Source: Spirochaetia bacterium
GTDB taxonomy: Bacteria > Spirochaetota > Spirochaetia > CADAEX01
Direction of reading: 5' to 3'
Assembly: GCA_017446885.1 (NCBI GenBank)
Contig: JAFSOR010000009.1
Location: forward strand, 38,159-102,158
DNA: 64,000 bases
Below the pieces are notes generated by a model. It did no database searches and was not told the origin of the DNA. It saw only the letters and a list, made by a program, of their open reading frames with translations. Of the stretch, positions 42,423-51,075 are shown piece by piece. The position numbers and the translations under genes are program-made. Within the stretch, counting starts at the first letter, position 1; every line of letters begins with the position of its first letter.

Positions 42423-43142
42423 ATGACGAAAAACAGACTTCAGTCACTTTCTTTATCTGACCTTATCACACTTGCCCAGCAGCAGGGAATAATAAACCCT
42501 GCCGATATGGAAAGAGAAGATTTGATTGACTCTATAATAGATGCATTCGAGGAATCCAGGCTTGAGAAACTGGAGGATGACAACTGGACTATCCAGTCCA
42601 TGTACCGTAAGTTCGATATTTTCCAGGACGAGGAGATATCGCTTGAGAAAGTGGCCGAGATTCCAGACCATTTCAATGCATCTAAAGTGGAGATTCTGCT
42701 TGTAAATCCACTTATGGCCTTTGTGTTCTGGGAATATGGAGACAGCTCCAGGGATATTGCACAGAAATGCAGCCGGCATAACAACCTGCTTCTGCGTGTC
42801 CACGAGAAAAATCTTTCGGACAATAGCGAGAGCTTCTTTGATATTCCTATAAAATTCGAAGAGAACAAATGGTATATCAACCTGCCGTCCAACGGCTGTC
42901 AGTACTATATAGAGCTTATATGCCAGCTTACCACAGGCGACAAGGTCCTGGCCACTTCTAACAAGATAGAGAGCCCCCTCAAGATAACCCGCGACATTGT
43001 AAGCAGCGAGAGCATAAACCGCTCCGACTTCCTGGTCCTTGCAGGTGTCTACGGTTTCTATGACGATGAGGATGGCTCCGGGGACAATTCGCAGAAGATT
43101 GTCTCTTTCCTCAACACCGGTTCTATCAGGGAAGGAGAGTGA
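42423..43142 (+). CDS. DUF4912 domain protein
   Basis: A 239-residue protein. The N-terminal 40 residues (LSLSDLITLAQQQGI and a DLIDSIIDAF helix) look like a Rho-N/SAP-type module. The DUF4912 domain follows, with LLVNPLMAFVFWEY and HNNLLLRVHE. The family often occurs beside GH57 glucan branching enzymes, as here, so a glycogen-related binding or regulatory role is inferred. The start is set by GGGGA and a good promoter; an upstream in-frame ATG at 42393 is less likely. Confidence 0.8.
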   Translation: MTKNRLQSLSLSDLITLAQQQGIINPADMEREDLIDSIIDAFEESRLEKLEDDNWTIQSMYRKFDIFQDEEISLEKVAEIPDHFNASKVEILLVNPLMAFVFWEYGDSSRDIAQKCSRHNNLLLRVHEKNLSDNSESFFDIPIKFEENKWYINLPSNGCQYYIELICQLTTGDKVLATSNKIESPLKITRDIVSSESINRSDFLVLAGVYGFYDDEDGSGDNSQKIVSFLNTGSIREGE

Positions 43143-43144
43143 TT

Positions 43145-44734
43145 ATGCCTAAGGGATATCTTATCTTTGAGCTTAACTGTCATCTTCCGTTTGTAAAAAG
43201 TTCAACACCGGGCGAATACCCCGAAGAAAACTGGCTTAACGACGCTATCTCAAACACATATCTGCCACTTTTGCGCACACTACGCAATCTGGATACCGGG
43301 TCGGTTCCGTTCAAGCTTACATTTACTATATCGCCAACCCTTGCAAGCATGCTGGCAGACCCTGTTCTGCAGGAACGGTTTGTCTCCTACCTGGATTCAC
43401 GCATAGCACTGGGCGAAAAAGAAGTGGAGCGCACAGCATCAGAGCCCGAGAAGAACAAGCTTGCCAGAATGTACCTTGAGGCATTCCTTAGGAACAAGAC
43501 CGATTTTATAAGCCTTTATGGCATGAACATCCTTAACGGCTTCAACGAGCTTCAGAAGAATGGAAAGATTAACATAATAACAACTTTTGCAACCCACTGT
43601 TATCTGCCGTTCTTCCAGTCGTACACAGGCAGCGTCGAGGCTCAGATATTTACCGCGATCGAGACCCACACCACCATGTTCAACAGCACCCCGCGCGGTT
43701 TCTGGCTGCCGGAGCTTGGATACCGCAGCGGCATAGAGCTTACATTGAGCAAGTTCAAGATAGACTACTTCTTTACCGCAGTCCATGCCTTCCTGTTCGG
43801 CAGCAAGGTGCCGGCCAACGGAATATATGCTCCGGTGCGGGTGGGCGAATCCGACGTATATGCATTCTGCCGCGACCTTGCATCTTCCATGTATGTGCTT
43901 TCACAGGATGACGGCTATCCTGGCGATTTCGCATACCGCGAATATTCCCACGACATAAGCGGTGAACTCGATTCCGAATACCTGGGCCGCTCTATTGTCT
44001 ACCCGGACGGCTCAAGGGTAAAGAGCGGTTTTAAATACTATTCCAACACAGACAGCTGCCATGATGCAAAACAGATTTACGATGCCGGCAAGGTGGCCGA
44101 TATTGTCAAAAACCATGCCGAAAACTATATCTACAATCTTAAGAAGCGTGTTAAAAAGCTTTTACGCTACACCGACCGGCCGCCGGTTATCGTATGTCCG
44201 TACGATGCACAGGTTTTCGGCCACTGGTGGTACGAGGGGATAGACTGGCTTAAGGCTGTTATAACAGAACTTGCTTCCGATTCCGAGCTTTCACTTATTT
44301 ATCCCGAAGATTACCTTGCAAAGAATAAGTGCGAGGAAAATATTTCCCTTTCTTTCTCAAGCTGCGGAAACGGCGGTTATTCCGGCGACTGGCTTAACGG
44401 CACCAACGACTGGATCTACCGGCATATCTACAGCATAACCGACAAGATGACAGAGCTTGCAAACCGGTTCCCGGATGAGACCGGGCTTAAGAGACGGGCC
44501 CTTAACCATGCCGCACGGGAGGCGCTCCTTACCCAGGCCTCGGACTGGCCGTTCATAATCAAGAGCGGAATAGCTTCTCCGTTTGCCTCAAGGCAGATAA
44601 ACGAGCATGTCTATAACTTCCTCAAGATTTACAACGACCTTTCGGGCAACACTGTGGACACAGAGTGGCTTACCAATGTGGAGAAGAAGAACAGCCTGTT
44701 CCCCGATATCGACTACCACATTTTCAAAGGGTAG
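43145..44734 (+). CDS. GH57 family 1,4-alpha-glucan branching enzyme-like protein
   Basis: A 529-residue glycoside hydrolase family 57 protein. The N-terminus GYLIFELNCHLPFV is the family opening. The nucleophile region GFWLPELGY (Glu) and the acid region CPYDAQVFGHWWYEG (Asp) are intact, followed by a helical branching-enzyme C-terminus. It probably forms alpha-1,6 branches in glycogen. AAGGAG lies 7 bases before the ATG, and a GTG two codons upstream is not used. The 3' end overlaps the convergent rex gene by 11 bases. Confidence 0.88.
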   Translation: MPKGYLIFELNCHLPFVKSSTPGEYPEENWLNDAISNTYLPLLRTLRNLDTGSVPFKLTFTISPTLASMLADPVLQERFVSYLDSRIALGEKEVERTASEPEKNKLARMYLEAFLRNKTDFISLYGMNILNGFNELQKNGKINIITTFATHCYLPFFQSYTGSVEAQIFTAIETHTTMFNSTPRGFWLPELGYRSGIELTLSKFKIDYFFTAVHAFLFGSKVPANGIYAPVRVGESDVYAFCRDLASSMYVLSQDDGYPGDFAYREYSHDISGELDSEYLGRSIVYPDGSRVKSGFKYYSNTDSCHDAKQIYDAGKVADIVKNHAENYIYNLKKRVKKLLRYTDRPPVIVCPYDAQVFGHWWYEGIDWLKAVITELASDSELSLIYPEDYLAKNKCEENISLSFSSCGNGGYSGDWLNGTNDWIYRHIYSITDKMTELANRFPDETGLKRRALNHAAREALLTQASDWPFIIKSGIASPFASRQINEHVYNFLKIYNDLSGNTVDTEWLTNVEKKNSLFPDIDYHIFKG

Positions 44735-45389
44735 GCAGGTTGTGCTCGTCCATCATGCGGTTTGATGCGGCAAGCTCCATAGAATTGTTGGCATAAAAGA
44801 ACAGATTCTCTATCATTATAGCTATATTCACATTGTTCACCAGACATTTTCCGGACGAATCCTTAAGTTCGGTAGGGGAGAAGTTCAGCACCCCCTGGAT
44901 TCCTGCTTTAAGCATGGTGCTGAAAATTTCAGATGCCGCAAACTTGGGCACCGAGATAACAGCAACCTTTATATTATGATTCTTTATATATTCAGCCATA
45001 TCCCTGACATGCAGGATAGGAATTTTACCCTTGTAGGCCACATTGTCGGGGTTCAGGTCAAACCCTGCCATAATCTTTATACCTTCCTCGTGGATACCAC
45101 GGTATCCTAAAAGGGCAGTGCCTATCTTGCCGCAGCCGCAGATTATCACGTTCATGGGCTTGTTCTTGCCCAGAATCTGGTCCATCTCCTCTATAAGCTC
45201 GTCAATGTTGTAGCCACCCCGCTTATGGCCTGTAATCTTGAGCACCGACAGGTCTTTGCGCACCAGGGCAGGGGCAGCCCCTATAGCATCGCCTAAGTTG
45301 TTGGAGAACACCTTTTCCATCCCCATAAGCTTGAGCTTCTGGATAATTCTTCTGTACTTGGATAATCTTAAACTTGTCTCTTTATTCAT
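44724..45389 (-). CDS. rex: redox-sensing transcriptional repressor Rex
   Basis: Represses fermentation genes when NADH is low. The 221-residue protein has an N-terminal winged helix (about 1-80: LSKYRRIIQKLKLMG, IGAAPALVRKDLSVL) and a Rossmann domain with GCGKIGTALLGY. The usual third Gly position is kept. The start at 45389 follows a 17-base-spaced promoter whose -10 ends 7 bases before the ATG, with no Shine-Dalgarno; the longer frame is not needed. It lies divergent from the hydrogenase operon, a likely target. Confidence 0.92.
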   Translation of the reverse strand: MNKETSLRLSKYRRIIQKLKLMGMEKVFSNNLGDAIGAAPALVRKDLSVLKITGHKRGGYNIDELIEEMDQILGKNKPMNVIICGCGKIGTALLGYRGIHEEGIKIMAGFDLNPDNVAYKGKIPILHVRDMAEYIKNHNIKVAVISVPKFAASEIFSTMLKAGIQGVLNFSPTELKDSSGKCLVNNVNIAIMIENLFFYANNSMELAASNRMMDEHNLPTL

Positions 45390-45396
45390 ATATTGT

Positions 45397-45431
45397 ACTT
45401 TAACCCCAGTTTTATGTGAAGTCAAGCACAT
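45397..45431 (-). promoter_or_regulatory. rex promoter with candidate Rex operator
   Basis: Minus strand: -35 TTGACT (45425-45420), 17-base spacer, -10 TAAAGT (45402-45397). The palindrome ATGTG(A)...(G)CACAT at 45414-45431 fits TGTG-N8-CACA, the core of known Rex sites, and is centred exactly on the -35 box. This suggests autorepression and possibly shared control of the hydrogenase operon. Confidence 0.6.
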
Positions 45432-45462
45432 TTTTTATACCAACATTTACCCTTATTTTACC

Positions 45463-45491
45463 TTGCACATATTTGGCTTTTCTTCTATAAT
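45463..45491 (+). promoter_or_regulatory. promoter of the hydrogenase operon
   Basis: -35 TTGCAC (45463-45468), 17-base spacer, perfect -10 TATAAT (45486-45491). The leader is about 35 bases and ends in GGAGG before the ATG at 45534. Confidence 0.65.
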
Positions 45492-45533
45492 AACAGGTAA
45501 TGTATTCTTAATAAAATAATAAGTGGAGGTTTC

Positions 45534-46022
45534 ATGTCTGTAGGTACAGCTGAAGAGATTAAGTTCTCAGATGAACTTATGGCCTTTATCGAGGAATGGA
45601 AAAACAAACCGGGCAATCTTATTATGATTCTTCACAGAGTACAGGGCGAATTCGGATATATTCCACGCGCTGCAGCTATGAAGGTATCAGGGCTTCTCGG
45701 AATTCCTCTGGCTAAGATTTATGGAGTTATCACTTTCTACCATTTCTTTAAAACAAAGAAACCAGGAAAGTATATCATCCAGGTTTGCCTTGGTACTGCA
45801 TGCTATCTGCGTGGAGGCCAGGACATCATGAACGAATTGGAGACAATTCTGGGTACAAGCGTCGGCCATGTTACAGATGACGGTCTGTTCTCTATCGAAG
45901 CCGTAAGATGTATCGGATGCTGTGGTCTTGCTCCTGTAATGATGATCGGCAACGAGGTTTTCGGTAAGCTTACACCTGAGAAAGTTCCTGAGATCATTGC
46001 AGATTTCAGAAACAGAGGCTGA
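45534..46022 (+). CDS. hydC: NuoE-like [2Fe-2S] subunit of the electron-bifurcating hydrogenase
   Basis: A 162-residue thioredoxin-like ferredoxin subunit. The cluster cysteines appear as CLGTAC and RCIGCCG (C-x4-C and C-x3-C). In HydABC-type enzymes it passes electrons between NADH and the flavin subunit. The helical N-terminus is typical of NuoE. GGAGG lies before the ATG. First gene of the five-gene hydrogenase operon. Confidence 0.92.
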   Translation: MSVGTAEEIKFSDELMAFIEEWKNKPGNLIMILHRVQGEFGYIPRAAAMKVSGLLGIPLAKIYGVITFYHFFKTKKPGKYIIQVCLGTACYLRGGQDIMNELETILGTSVGHVTDDGLFSIEAVRCIGCCGLAPVMMIGNEVFGKLTPEKVPEIIADFRNRG

Positions 46023-46027
46023 TCTTA

Positions 46028-46585
46028 ATGCATGCAGAGATCGCTGATTTCCTGGTAGACTGCCTCCAGAATTCTGTGGAAGCCAAAGCTTCTAAAGTTA
46101 TCCTTAACTATACAGAATATGTAGGAGACAGAATCGAGGTGGAGATCATCGACAACGGCTGTGGGATGAGCCCCGAGATTCTTAAGAAGGTCCAGGATCC
46201 GTTCTTCACAGACGGCACAAAGCATGTAAAACGTAAAGTCGGCCTTGGAGTTCCTTTCCTTATGCAGGCTGTCAGCCTTTCGGGCGGGCAGTTCAATATC
46301 GAGTCCGAGGTTGGAAAAGGGACCAAGTTTTCGTTCAGCTTCGACCTGAAGAACATAGACACTCCTCCGCAGGGAGACTTGAGTGCCGCAGTGCTTCAGA
46401 CCATGATGTTCGACGGAGACTTTGAGTTCGAGTTCAACAGAGCCCAGATAATAGGCGGAAAGGAAAACAGGTATACAGTTCTGAGAACAGAATTGATTGA
46501 AGCTCTTGGGGGCGATTTGTCAGATGCATCATCAATCAAGCTGGCAAAAGATTTCTTACGTTCCCAGGAAGAAGATTTGATTTAA
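46028..46585 (+). CDS. GHKL ATPase domain protein of the hydrogenase operon
   Basis: A 185-residue protein with only the ATP-binding part of a histidine kinase: N-box DCLQNSVEAKA (about 10-20), G1 DNGCGM and G2 GLGVPFL, with no His-phosphorylation domain or membrane helix. The last 60 residues are unlike known kinases. Such a gene between the NuoE-like and ferredoxin-like genes is, as I recall, a regular feature of bifurcating hydrogenase operons in clostridia; its role is unknown. It may phosphorylate a partner or sense ATP. Confidence 0.85.
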   Translation: MHAEIADFLVDCLQNSVEAKASKVILNYTEYVGDRIEVEIIDNGCGMSPEILKKVQDPFFTDGTKHVKRKVGLGVPFLMQAVSLSGGQFNIESEVGKGTKFSFSFDLKNIDTPPQGDLSAAVLQTMMFDGDFEFEFNRAQIIGGKENRYTVLRTELIEALGGDLSDASSIKLAKDFLRSQEEDLI

Positions 46586-46597
46586 AGGAGAAAGTCA

Positions 46598-46987
46598 ATG
46601 GCAAAAATGACACTTGAAGCACTTCGCGCTTTAAGAGAAGGCAAGAAGGCAGAGATTGATAGAAGAGACACAGACGGTAAGGATGTTCACATCATAATCG
46701 GTATGGGAACATGCGGTATCGCTGCTGGTGCAAAGCAGGTTCTCGAGGCATTCATCGACGAGATTGCAGCTAAGAAGATTGAGAACGTTACTGTAAAGCA
46801 GACAGGTTGTATGGGACTGTGCTATGTAGAGCCAACCGTAGAGGTAAAGGTTCCTGGCATGCCTGATACAATTTATGGAAAGGTTGACGCAGATGTCGCA
46901 AGAAAGATTCTTAAGGACCATGTCCTGGCAAAGAAGCTTGTAAGCGACCACATCTTTGATAGACCTTCAACAGATATCTTAAAATAA
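46598..46987 (+). CDS. thioredoxin-like [2Fe-2S] ferredoxin-type protein
   Basis: A 129-residue protein of the thioredoxin-like ferredoxin family. GMGTCGIAAGA and QTGCMGLCYVEP hold three cysteines; the first ligand of the usual C-x4-C pair is replaced, so cluster binding is uncertain. I believe this GTCGIAAGA version is common in hydrogenase operons. It lies 12 bases after the ATPase gene and 17 before the NuoF-like gene. Confidence 0.85.
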   Translation: MAKMTLEALRALREGKKAEIDRRDTDGKDVHIIIGMGTCGIAAGAKQVLEAFIDEIAAKKIENVTVKQTGCMGLCYVEPTVEVKVPGMPDTIYGKVDADVARKILKDHVLAKKLVSDHIFDRPSTDILK

Positions 46988-47004
46988 GGCTAAAGGAGAT
47001 AGCA

Positions 47005-48807
47005 ATGGTTAAGAAAAGCTATGTTTTAGTTTGTGGTGGTTCTGCTTGCGAAGCTTCTAAAGCTGATGCAATCTATGAATCTTTCAAAAAGGTTCTGGAA
47101 GATGAAGGTCTCAAGAACGACGTTCAGGTTGTAAAGACCGGATGCTTCGGATTCTGCGAGAAAGGACCTATCGTAAAGATCCTCCCCGAAGAGGAGTTCT
47201 ATGTAGAGGTTAAGCCTGAGGATGCAGAAGAGATTGTTCACGAGACAATCATCAAGGGACGCCCAGTTCCAAGACTTCTGTACAAGGATAAGGATGCCAA
47301 GGTTGATCCAAAGGCAGACAAGTTCGATATGAGCAAGATCGGCTTCTACCAGAAGCAGTTCAGAATTGTACTTAGAAACTGCGGTTTCATCGATCCAGAG
47401 AATATCGACGAATATATTGCAAGAGACGGTTATCAGGCTCTTGAGAAAGCAATCACACAGCTGGGACCAGACGGAATCATCAACGAGATGAAGACATCCG
47501 GACTGCGCGGCCGCGGTGGTGCAGGATTCCCGACATGGATTAAATGGAATACAACAAAGGGTGTAACAGCACCTCAGAAATATGTTGTATGTAACGCCGA
47601 CGAGGGAGACCCAGGTGCATACATGGACCGCTCCACACTGGAAGGCGACCCGCACTCCGTACTGGAGGCAATGACAATCGCAGGTTACTGCGTAGGCGCT
47701 TCCAAGGGTATCATCTACATCAGAGCAGAGTACCCGCTGGCAATCAAGAGACTTGAGGTTGCAATGGCTCAGTCCAGAGAGTATGGACTTCTGGGCGACG
47801 ACATCCTGGGAACAGGATTCAACTTCGACATCGAGATCAGACTTGGTGCAGGTGCATTCGTTTGCGGCGAGGAGACAGCACTGCTTCGTTCTATCGAAGG
47901 AAACAGAGGTATGCCTACTCCAAAGCCGCCATTCCCGGCAGTAGAAGGTCTGTGGCACTGCCCGACAGTAATCAACAACGTTGAGACATATGCAAACGTA
48001 CCAGTTATCATCCTTAAGGGTGGTGAATGGTTCAAGTCCATCGGAACAGAGAAATCCCCTGGAACAAAGGTATTCGCCCTTACCGGAAAGATCAACAACT
48101 CCGGTCTGGTTGAGGTTCCAATGGGAACAACACTGCGCGAGATCATCTACGATATCGGCGGTGGAATCAGGAACGGAAGAGCTTTCAAGGCTGTTCAGAC
48201 AGGTGGACCATCAGGTGGTGTAATCACAACCGAGAACCTGGACACAGGTATTGACTTCGATGCTCTTGCAAAGATCGGCTCCATGATGGGATCGGGCGGT
48301 ATGATTGTTATGAGCGATGAAGACTGTATCGTAGACGTAGTCAAATTCTACATGACATTCTGTGTAGACGAGTCCTGCGGTAAGTGTTCTCCTTGTAGAA
48401 TCGGTACCAGAAAGCTTCTGGACTACCTGACCAAGATCTCCAAAGGAAATGGAACTATGGAAGACCTGGACAAGATGACAGAGATTGGTATGGCTATGAA
48501 GAAAGCTGCACTCTGCGGTCTTGGACAGACAGCTGCAAACCCAGTCCTCTCTACCATGAGATACTTCAAGGACGAGTATATCCAGCATGTAAAGGATAAG
48601 AAATGTATCGCAGGTAAGTGTGTTGACCTTATCAGATACGAGATCGATCCTGCCAAGTGTATCGGATGTACACTCTGTTCCAAGAGATGTCCTGCAGGTG
48701 CTATCACCGGCGAGAAGAAGATGCCGCATAAGATTGACCAGTCTAAGTGCGTAAAGTGCGGTGAGTGCTACAAGGGCTGTAAGTTTGGCGCTATTTCAAA
48801 AATCTGA
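47005..48807 (+). CDS. hydB: NuoF-like NADH/FMN subunit of the hydrogenase
   Basis: A 600-residue flavin subunit of HydABC-type enzymes. Domain order: thioredoxin-like [2Fe-2S] (about 1-90, CGGSAC and TGCFGFC); NADH/FMN domain (about 140-330, GLRGRGGAGFPTWIKW, CNADEGDPGAYMDR); SLBB; [4Fe-4S] N3-type site ESCGKCSPCRIGT; and a C-terminal double [4Fe-4S] ferredoxin (CIGCTLCSKRCP and CVKCGECYKGC). It takes electrons from NADH and splits them with reduced ferredoxin at the hydrogenase. Confidence 0.93.
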   Translation: MVKKSYVLVCGGSACEASKADAIYESFKKVLEDEGLKNDVQVVKTGCFGFCEKGPIVKILPEEEFYVEVKPEDAEEIVHETIIKGRPVPRLLYKDKDAKVDPKADKFDMSKIGFYQKQFRIVLRNCGFIDPENIDEYIARDGYQALEKAITQLGPDGIINEMKTSGLRGRGGAGFPTWIKWNTTKGVTAPQKYVVCNADEGDPGAYMDRSTLEGDPHSVLEAMTIAGYCVGASKGIIYIRAEYPLAIKRLEVAMAQSREYGLLGDDILGTGFNFDIEIRLGAGAFVCGEETALLRSIEGNRGMPTPKPPFPAVEGLWHCPTVINNVETYANVPVIILKGGEWFKSIGTEKSPGTKVFALTGKINNSGLVEVPMGTTLREIIYDIGGGIRNGRAFKAVQTGGPSGGVITTENLDTGIDFDALAKIGSMMGSGGMIVMSDEDCIVDVVKFYMTFCVDESCGKCSPCRIGTRKLLDYLTKISKGNGTMEDLDKMTEIGMAMKKAALCGLGQTAANPVLSTMRYFKDEYIQHVKDKKCIAGKCVDLIRYEIDPAKCIGCTLCSKRCPAGAITGEKKMPHKIDQSKCVKCGECYKGCKFGAISKI

Positions 48808-48826
48808 GAGAGAAGGAGATAAGTCA

Positions 48827-50590
48827 GTGGAAACTGTAAAGATCAAAATTGACGGAATTCCGGTAGAAGTTGCAGCCGGAACAACAATATTGAATGCTGC
48901 AAAAAAAGCAGGAGTAAAAATTCCTACTCTCTGTGCTCACCCAGACCTTGAGCCATGGGGCGCTTGCGGTATTTGTGTAGTAAAGACAGAAAATCAGATG
49001 GGAGTAAGCCCAAGACTGGTAAGAGCTTGTACAACAAAGGTTACCGAGGGCTTCAACTATATCACACATGATCCTGAGATCCAGAGCATCAGAAAGACTG
49101 TTGTCAACCTGATTCTCTCCAACCACCCACAGGAATGTCTTACCTGCGGCAGAAACCAGCAGTGTGAGCTTCAGCGGCTGGCTGAGGAATTCAGCATCAG
49201 AGAGATTGCATTCCCATCCAATGTAAGAAGAGTTCCAAAGGATAACTCAACACCATCCATCGTTCTAGACGCAACAAAGTGTATCCAGTGCGGACGCTGT
49301 GCACAGGTATGCCAGCAGCTCCAGGGTGTATGGGCTCTTGAGTTCATCCACAGAGGAGAGAACACCAGAATCGCACCAGTTGCAGATTCTACTCTCAACG
49401 AATCACCATGTATCAAGTGCGGTCAGTGTGCTGCACACTGCCCAGTAGGCGCAATCTACGAGAACGACGAGACAGACAAGTTCTTCGCAGCTGCAAGAAA
49501 TCCTGAACTCCATATTGCAGTTCAGATGGCTCCTGCAGTTCGTGTTGCTCTTGGCGAGGCATTCGGCATGGAGCCAGGTTCAATCGTAACCGGCAAGATC
49601 TATGCTGCACTCAGAAGACTTGGAGCAAAGGCTGTATTCGATACAAACTTCTCTGCCGACCTTACAATCATGGAGGAAGGAAGCGAGTTTGTTAAGAGAT
49701 TCACAACAGGTGGCGTTCTTCCACAGCTTACATCATGCTGCCCGGCATGGACAAACTACATGGAAGAGTACTATCCTGACATGATTCCTAACTTCTCAAC
49801 TGCAAAGTCTCCTATGATGATGCAGGGTGCTGTAACCAAGACATATTATGCAGAGCAGAAGGGTATTGACCCAGCTAAGATTTACTCTGTAGCAATCATG
49901 CCTTGTACAGCAAAGAAGCACGAGATTGAGCGTGATGACAATATGCACGCTTCCGGCTATCCAGACGTTGACCTGGTTCTTACAACCAGAGAGCTTGCAA
50001 GAATGATCAAGATGGCTGGTATCGACTTTGCAAACCTGCCGGAAGAGAAGGCCGACAGCCCAATCGGAGCATACACAGGAGCTGCAACAATCTTCGGTGT
50101 TACCGGTGGTGTAATGGAAGCTGCCATCAGAACAGCATACAAGCTGGTTACCAACGAGGAGCTTGCTGATGTAAACATCACTCCTGTACGTGGTATGGAA
50201 GGTGTTAAGTCTGCAGAAGTAGACATCAAGGGAACCAAGGTAAGAGTTGCTGTTGCACACGGCCTTGCAAATGTTAAGGCTGTACTGGACGAGGTACGTG
50301 CTCTTAGAGAGGCTGGAAAGCCACAGAAGTACGACTTTATCGAGGTTATGGCTTGCCGCGGTGGTTGTATCGCTGGCGGTGGACAGCCTTATGGAACAGA
50401 TGACGACCTGCGTGCTAAGAGAACTGCTGGTATCTACAAGGACGACGAGAAGTGCACACTCCGCCGCTCCCACGAGAACCCAGAGATCATCGAGATCTAC
50501 GAGAAGTATCTTGGCGCACCGCTTTCCGAGAAGTCACATCACCTGCTGCACACCACATACGAGAAAGTTAAGACCTACAAGGCACTGTAA
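48827..50590 (+). CDS. hydA: [FeFe] hydrogenase catalytic subunit
   Basis: A 587-residue hydrogenase that makes or consumes H2. Order: [2Fe-2S] domain (about 1-80, CGICVV), His-Cys cluster (HPQECLTCGRNQQC), two [4Fe-4S] sites (CIQCGRCAQVC, CIKCGQCAAHC), then the H-cluster with L1 TSCCPAW, L2 MPCTAKKHE and L3 MACRGGCIAGGGQP, all intact, and the small-subunit tail. GTG is the start, with AAGGAG 8 bases upstream; the ATG at 48761 overlaps the previous gene and lacks family sequence. The maturases HydEFG are not in the window. Confidence 0.95.
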   Translation: METVKIKIDGIPVEVAAGTTILNAAKKAGVKIPTLCAHPDLEPWGACGICVVKTENQMGVSPRLVRACTTKVTEGFNYITHDPEIQSIRKTVVNLILSNHPQECLTCGRNQQCELQRLAEEFSIREIAFPSNVRRVPKDNSTPSIVLDATKCIQCGRCAQVCQQLQGVWALEFIHRGENTRIAPVADSTLNESPCIKCGQCAAHCPVGAIYENDETDKFFAAARNPELHIAVQMAPAVRVALGEAFGMEPGSIVTGKIYAALRRLGAKAVFDTNFSADLTIMEEGSEFVKRFTTGGVLPQLTSCCPAWTNYMEEYYPDMIPNFSTAKSPMMMQGAVTKTYYAEQKGIDPAKIYSVAIMPCTAKKHEIERDDNMHASGYPDVDLVLTTRELARMIKMAGIDFANLPEEKADSPIGAYTGAATIFGVTGGVMEAAIRTAYKLVTNEELADVNITPVRGMEGVKSAEVDIKGTKVRVAVAHGLANVKAVLDEVRALREAGKPQKYDFIEVMACRGGCIAGGGQPYGTDDDLRAKRTAGIYKDDEKCTLRRSHENPEIIEIYEKYLGAPLSEKSHHLLHTTYEKVKTYKAL

Positions 50591-50614
50591 AACTATCCAC
50601 AAGTTTTATAAATG

Positions 50615-50643
50615 GCCTGTCCAGCAATGGACAGGCTTTTTTT
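50615..50643 (+). terminator. intrinsic terminator of the hydrogenase operon
   Basis: Stem GCCTGTCC (50615-50622) with GGACAGGC (50629-50636), 6-base loop, then seven T. Confidence 0.9.
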
Positions 50644-50700
50644 ATGCCTGCTGCTCCACAAACTTCAAAAACTTTATAAATCTATATCTAACTAGCAACC

Positions 50701-50828
50701 AAGCCCCCTGCTCGTAGTACCTGCCATCGGCCGGTGTGCTCCTGTACACAGGTAAAGGGCTTACCGACCAGTAAACGACACTGTTTACGCATTGTCACAC
50801 TGAATTTCAGTGTCTGTCCGTTAAGCCC
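50701..50828. repeat. structured intergenic repeat A with adjoining hairpin
   Basis: A hairpin with ends AAGCCC (50701) and GGGCTT (50757-50762) overlaps repeat A (50757-50828). In A the outer arms GGGCTTA...CGACCAG and CTGTCCGTTAAGCCC enclose two small hairpins (GTAAAC/GTTTAC and ACACTGA/TCAGTGT). A is homologous to B at 51076-51169 in reverse orientation. Confidence 0.7.
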
Positions 50829-50877
50829 ATTCCTGTATGTACAGTCCACAATGCCTCTGGCAGGCACTCCCGCAGGG

Positions 50878-51059
50878 ACCTCGGTTGCTGGGGTTATATT
50901 GCCTCATACTAGTTTTTGAAATTTGTTCCGCACTGTTGCAGAGGGGCTTGGCTCCAGCCCACTCTGACCAAGGCAGAAGCTGGCCTCAGAACCTCAGCAG
51001 GAGGAAGTATACAGTAGGGCACAGAAAAGCGGATGTCTGAGGCAGTGCCCAGCCGAGGT
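50878..51059. repeat. inner inverted arms of the structured region
   Basis: ACCTCGG..CTGGG (50878-50891) pairs with CCCAGCCGAGGT (51048-51059), and GCCTCA (about 50901) pairs with TGAGGC (about 51037). With A and B this makes a nested palindrome of about 410 bases. I see no gene between 50591 and 51362. Confidence 0.55.
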
Positions 51060-51075
51060 ATCGAGCTCTTCTGCT

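Noticed and set aside
47026..47958. Minus-strand frame of 310 codons opposite the NuoF-like gene
   Set aside because: Cysteine- and leucine-rich shadow of a clear hydrogenase subunit.
50880..51060. RNase P RNA, tmRNA or SRP RNA in the large structured gap
   Set aside because: Purine-rich pieces recall RNase P, but the conserved core order is absent, and no tRNA-like end or SRP tetraloop motif is found.
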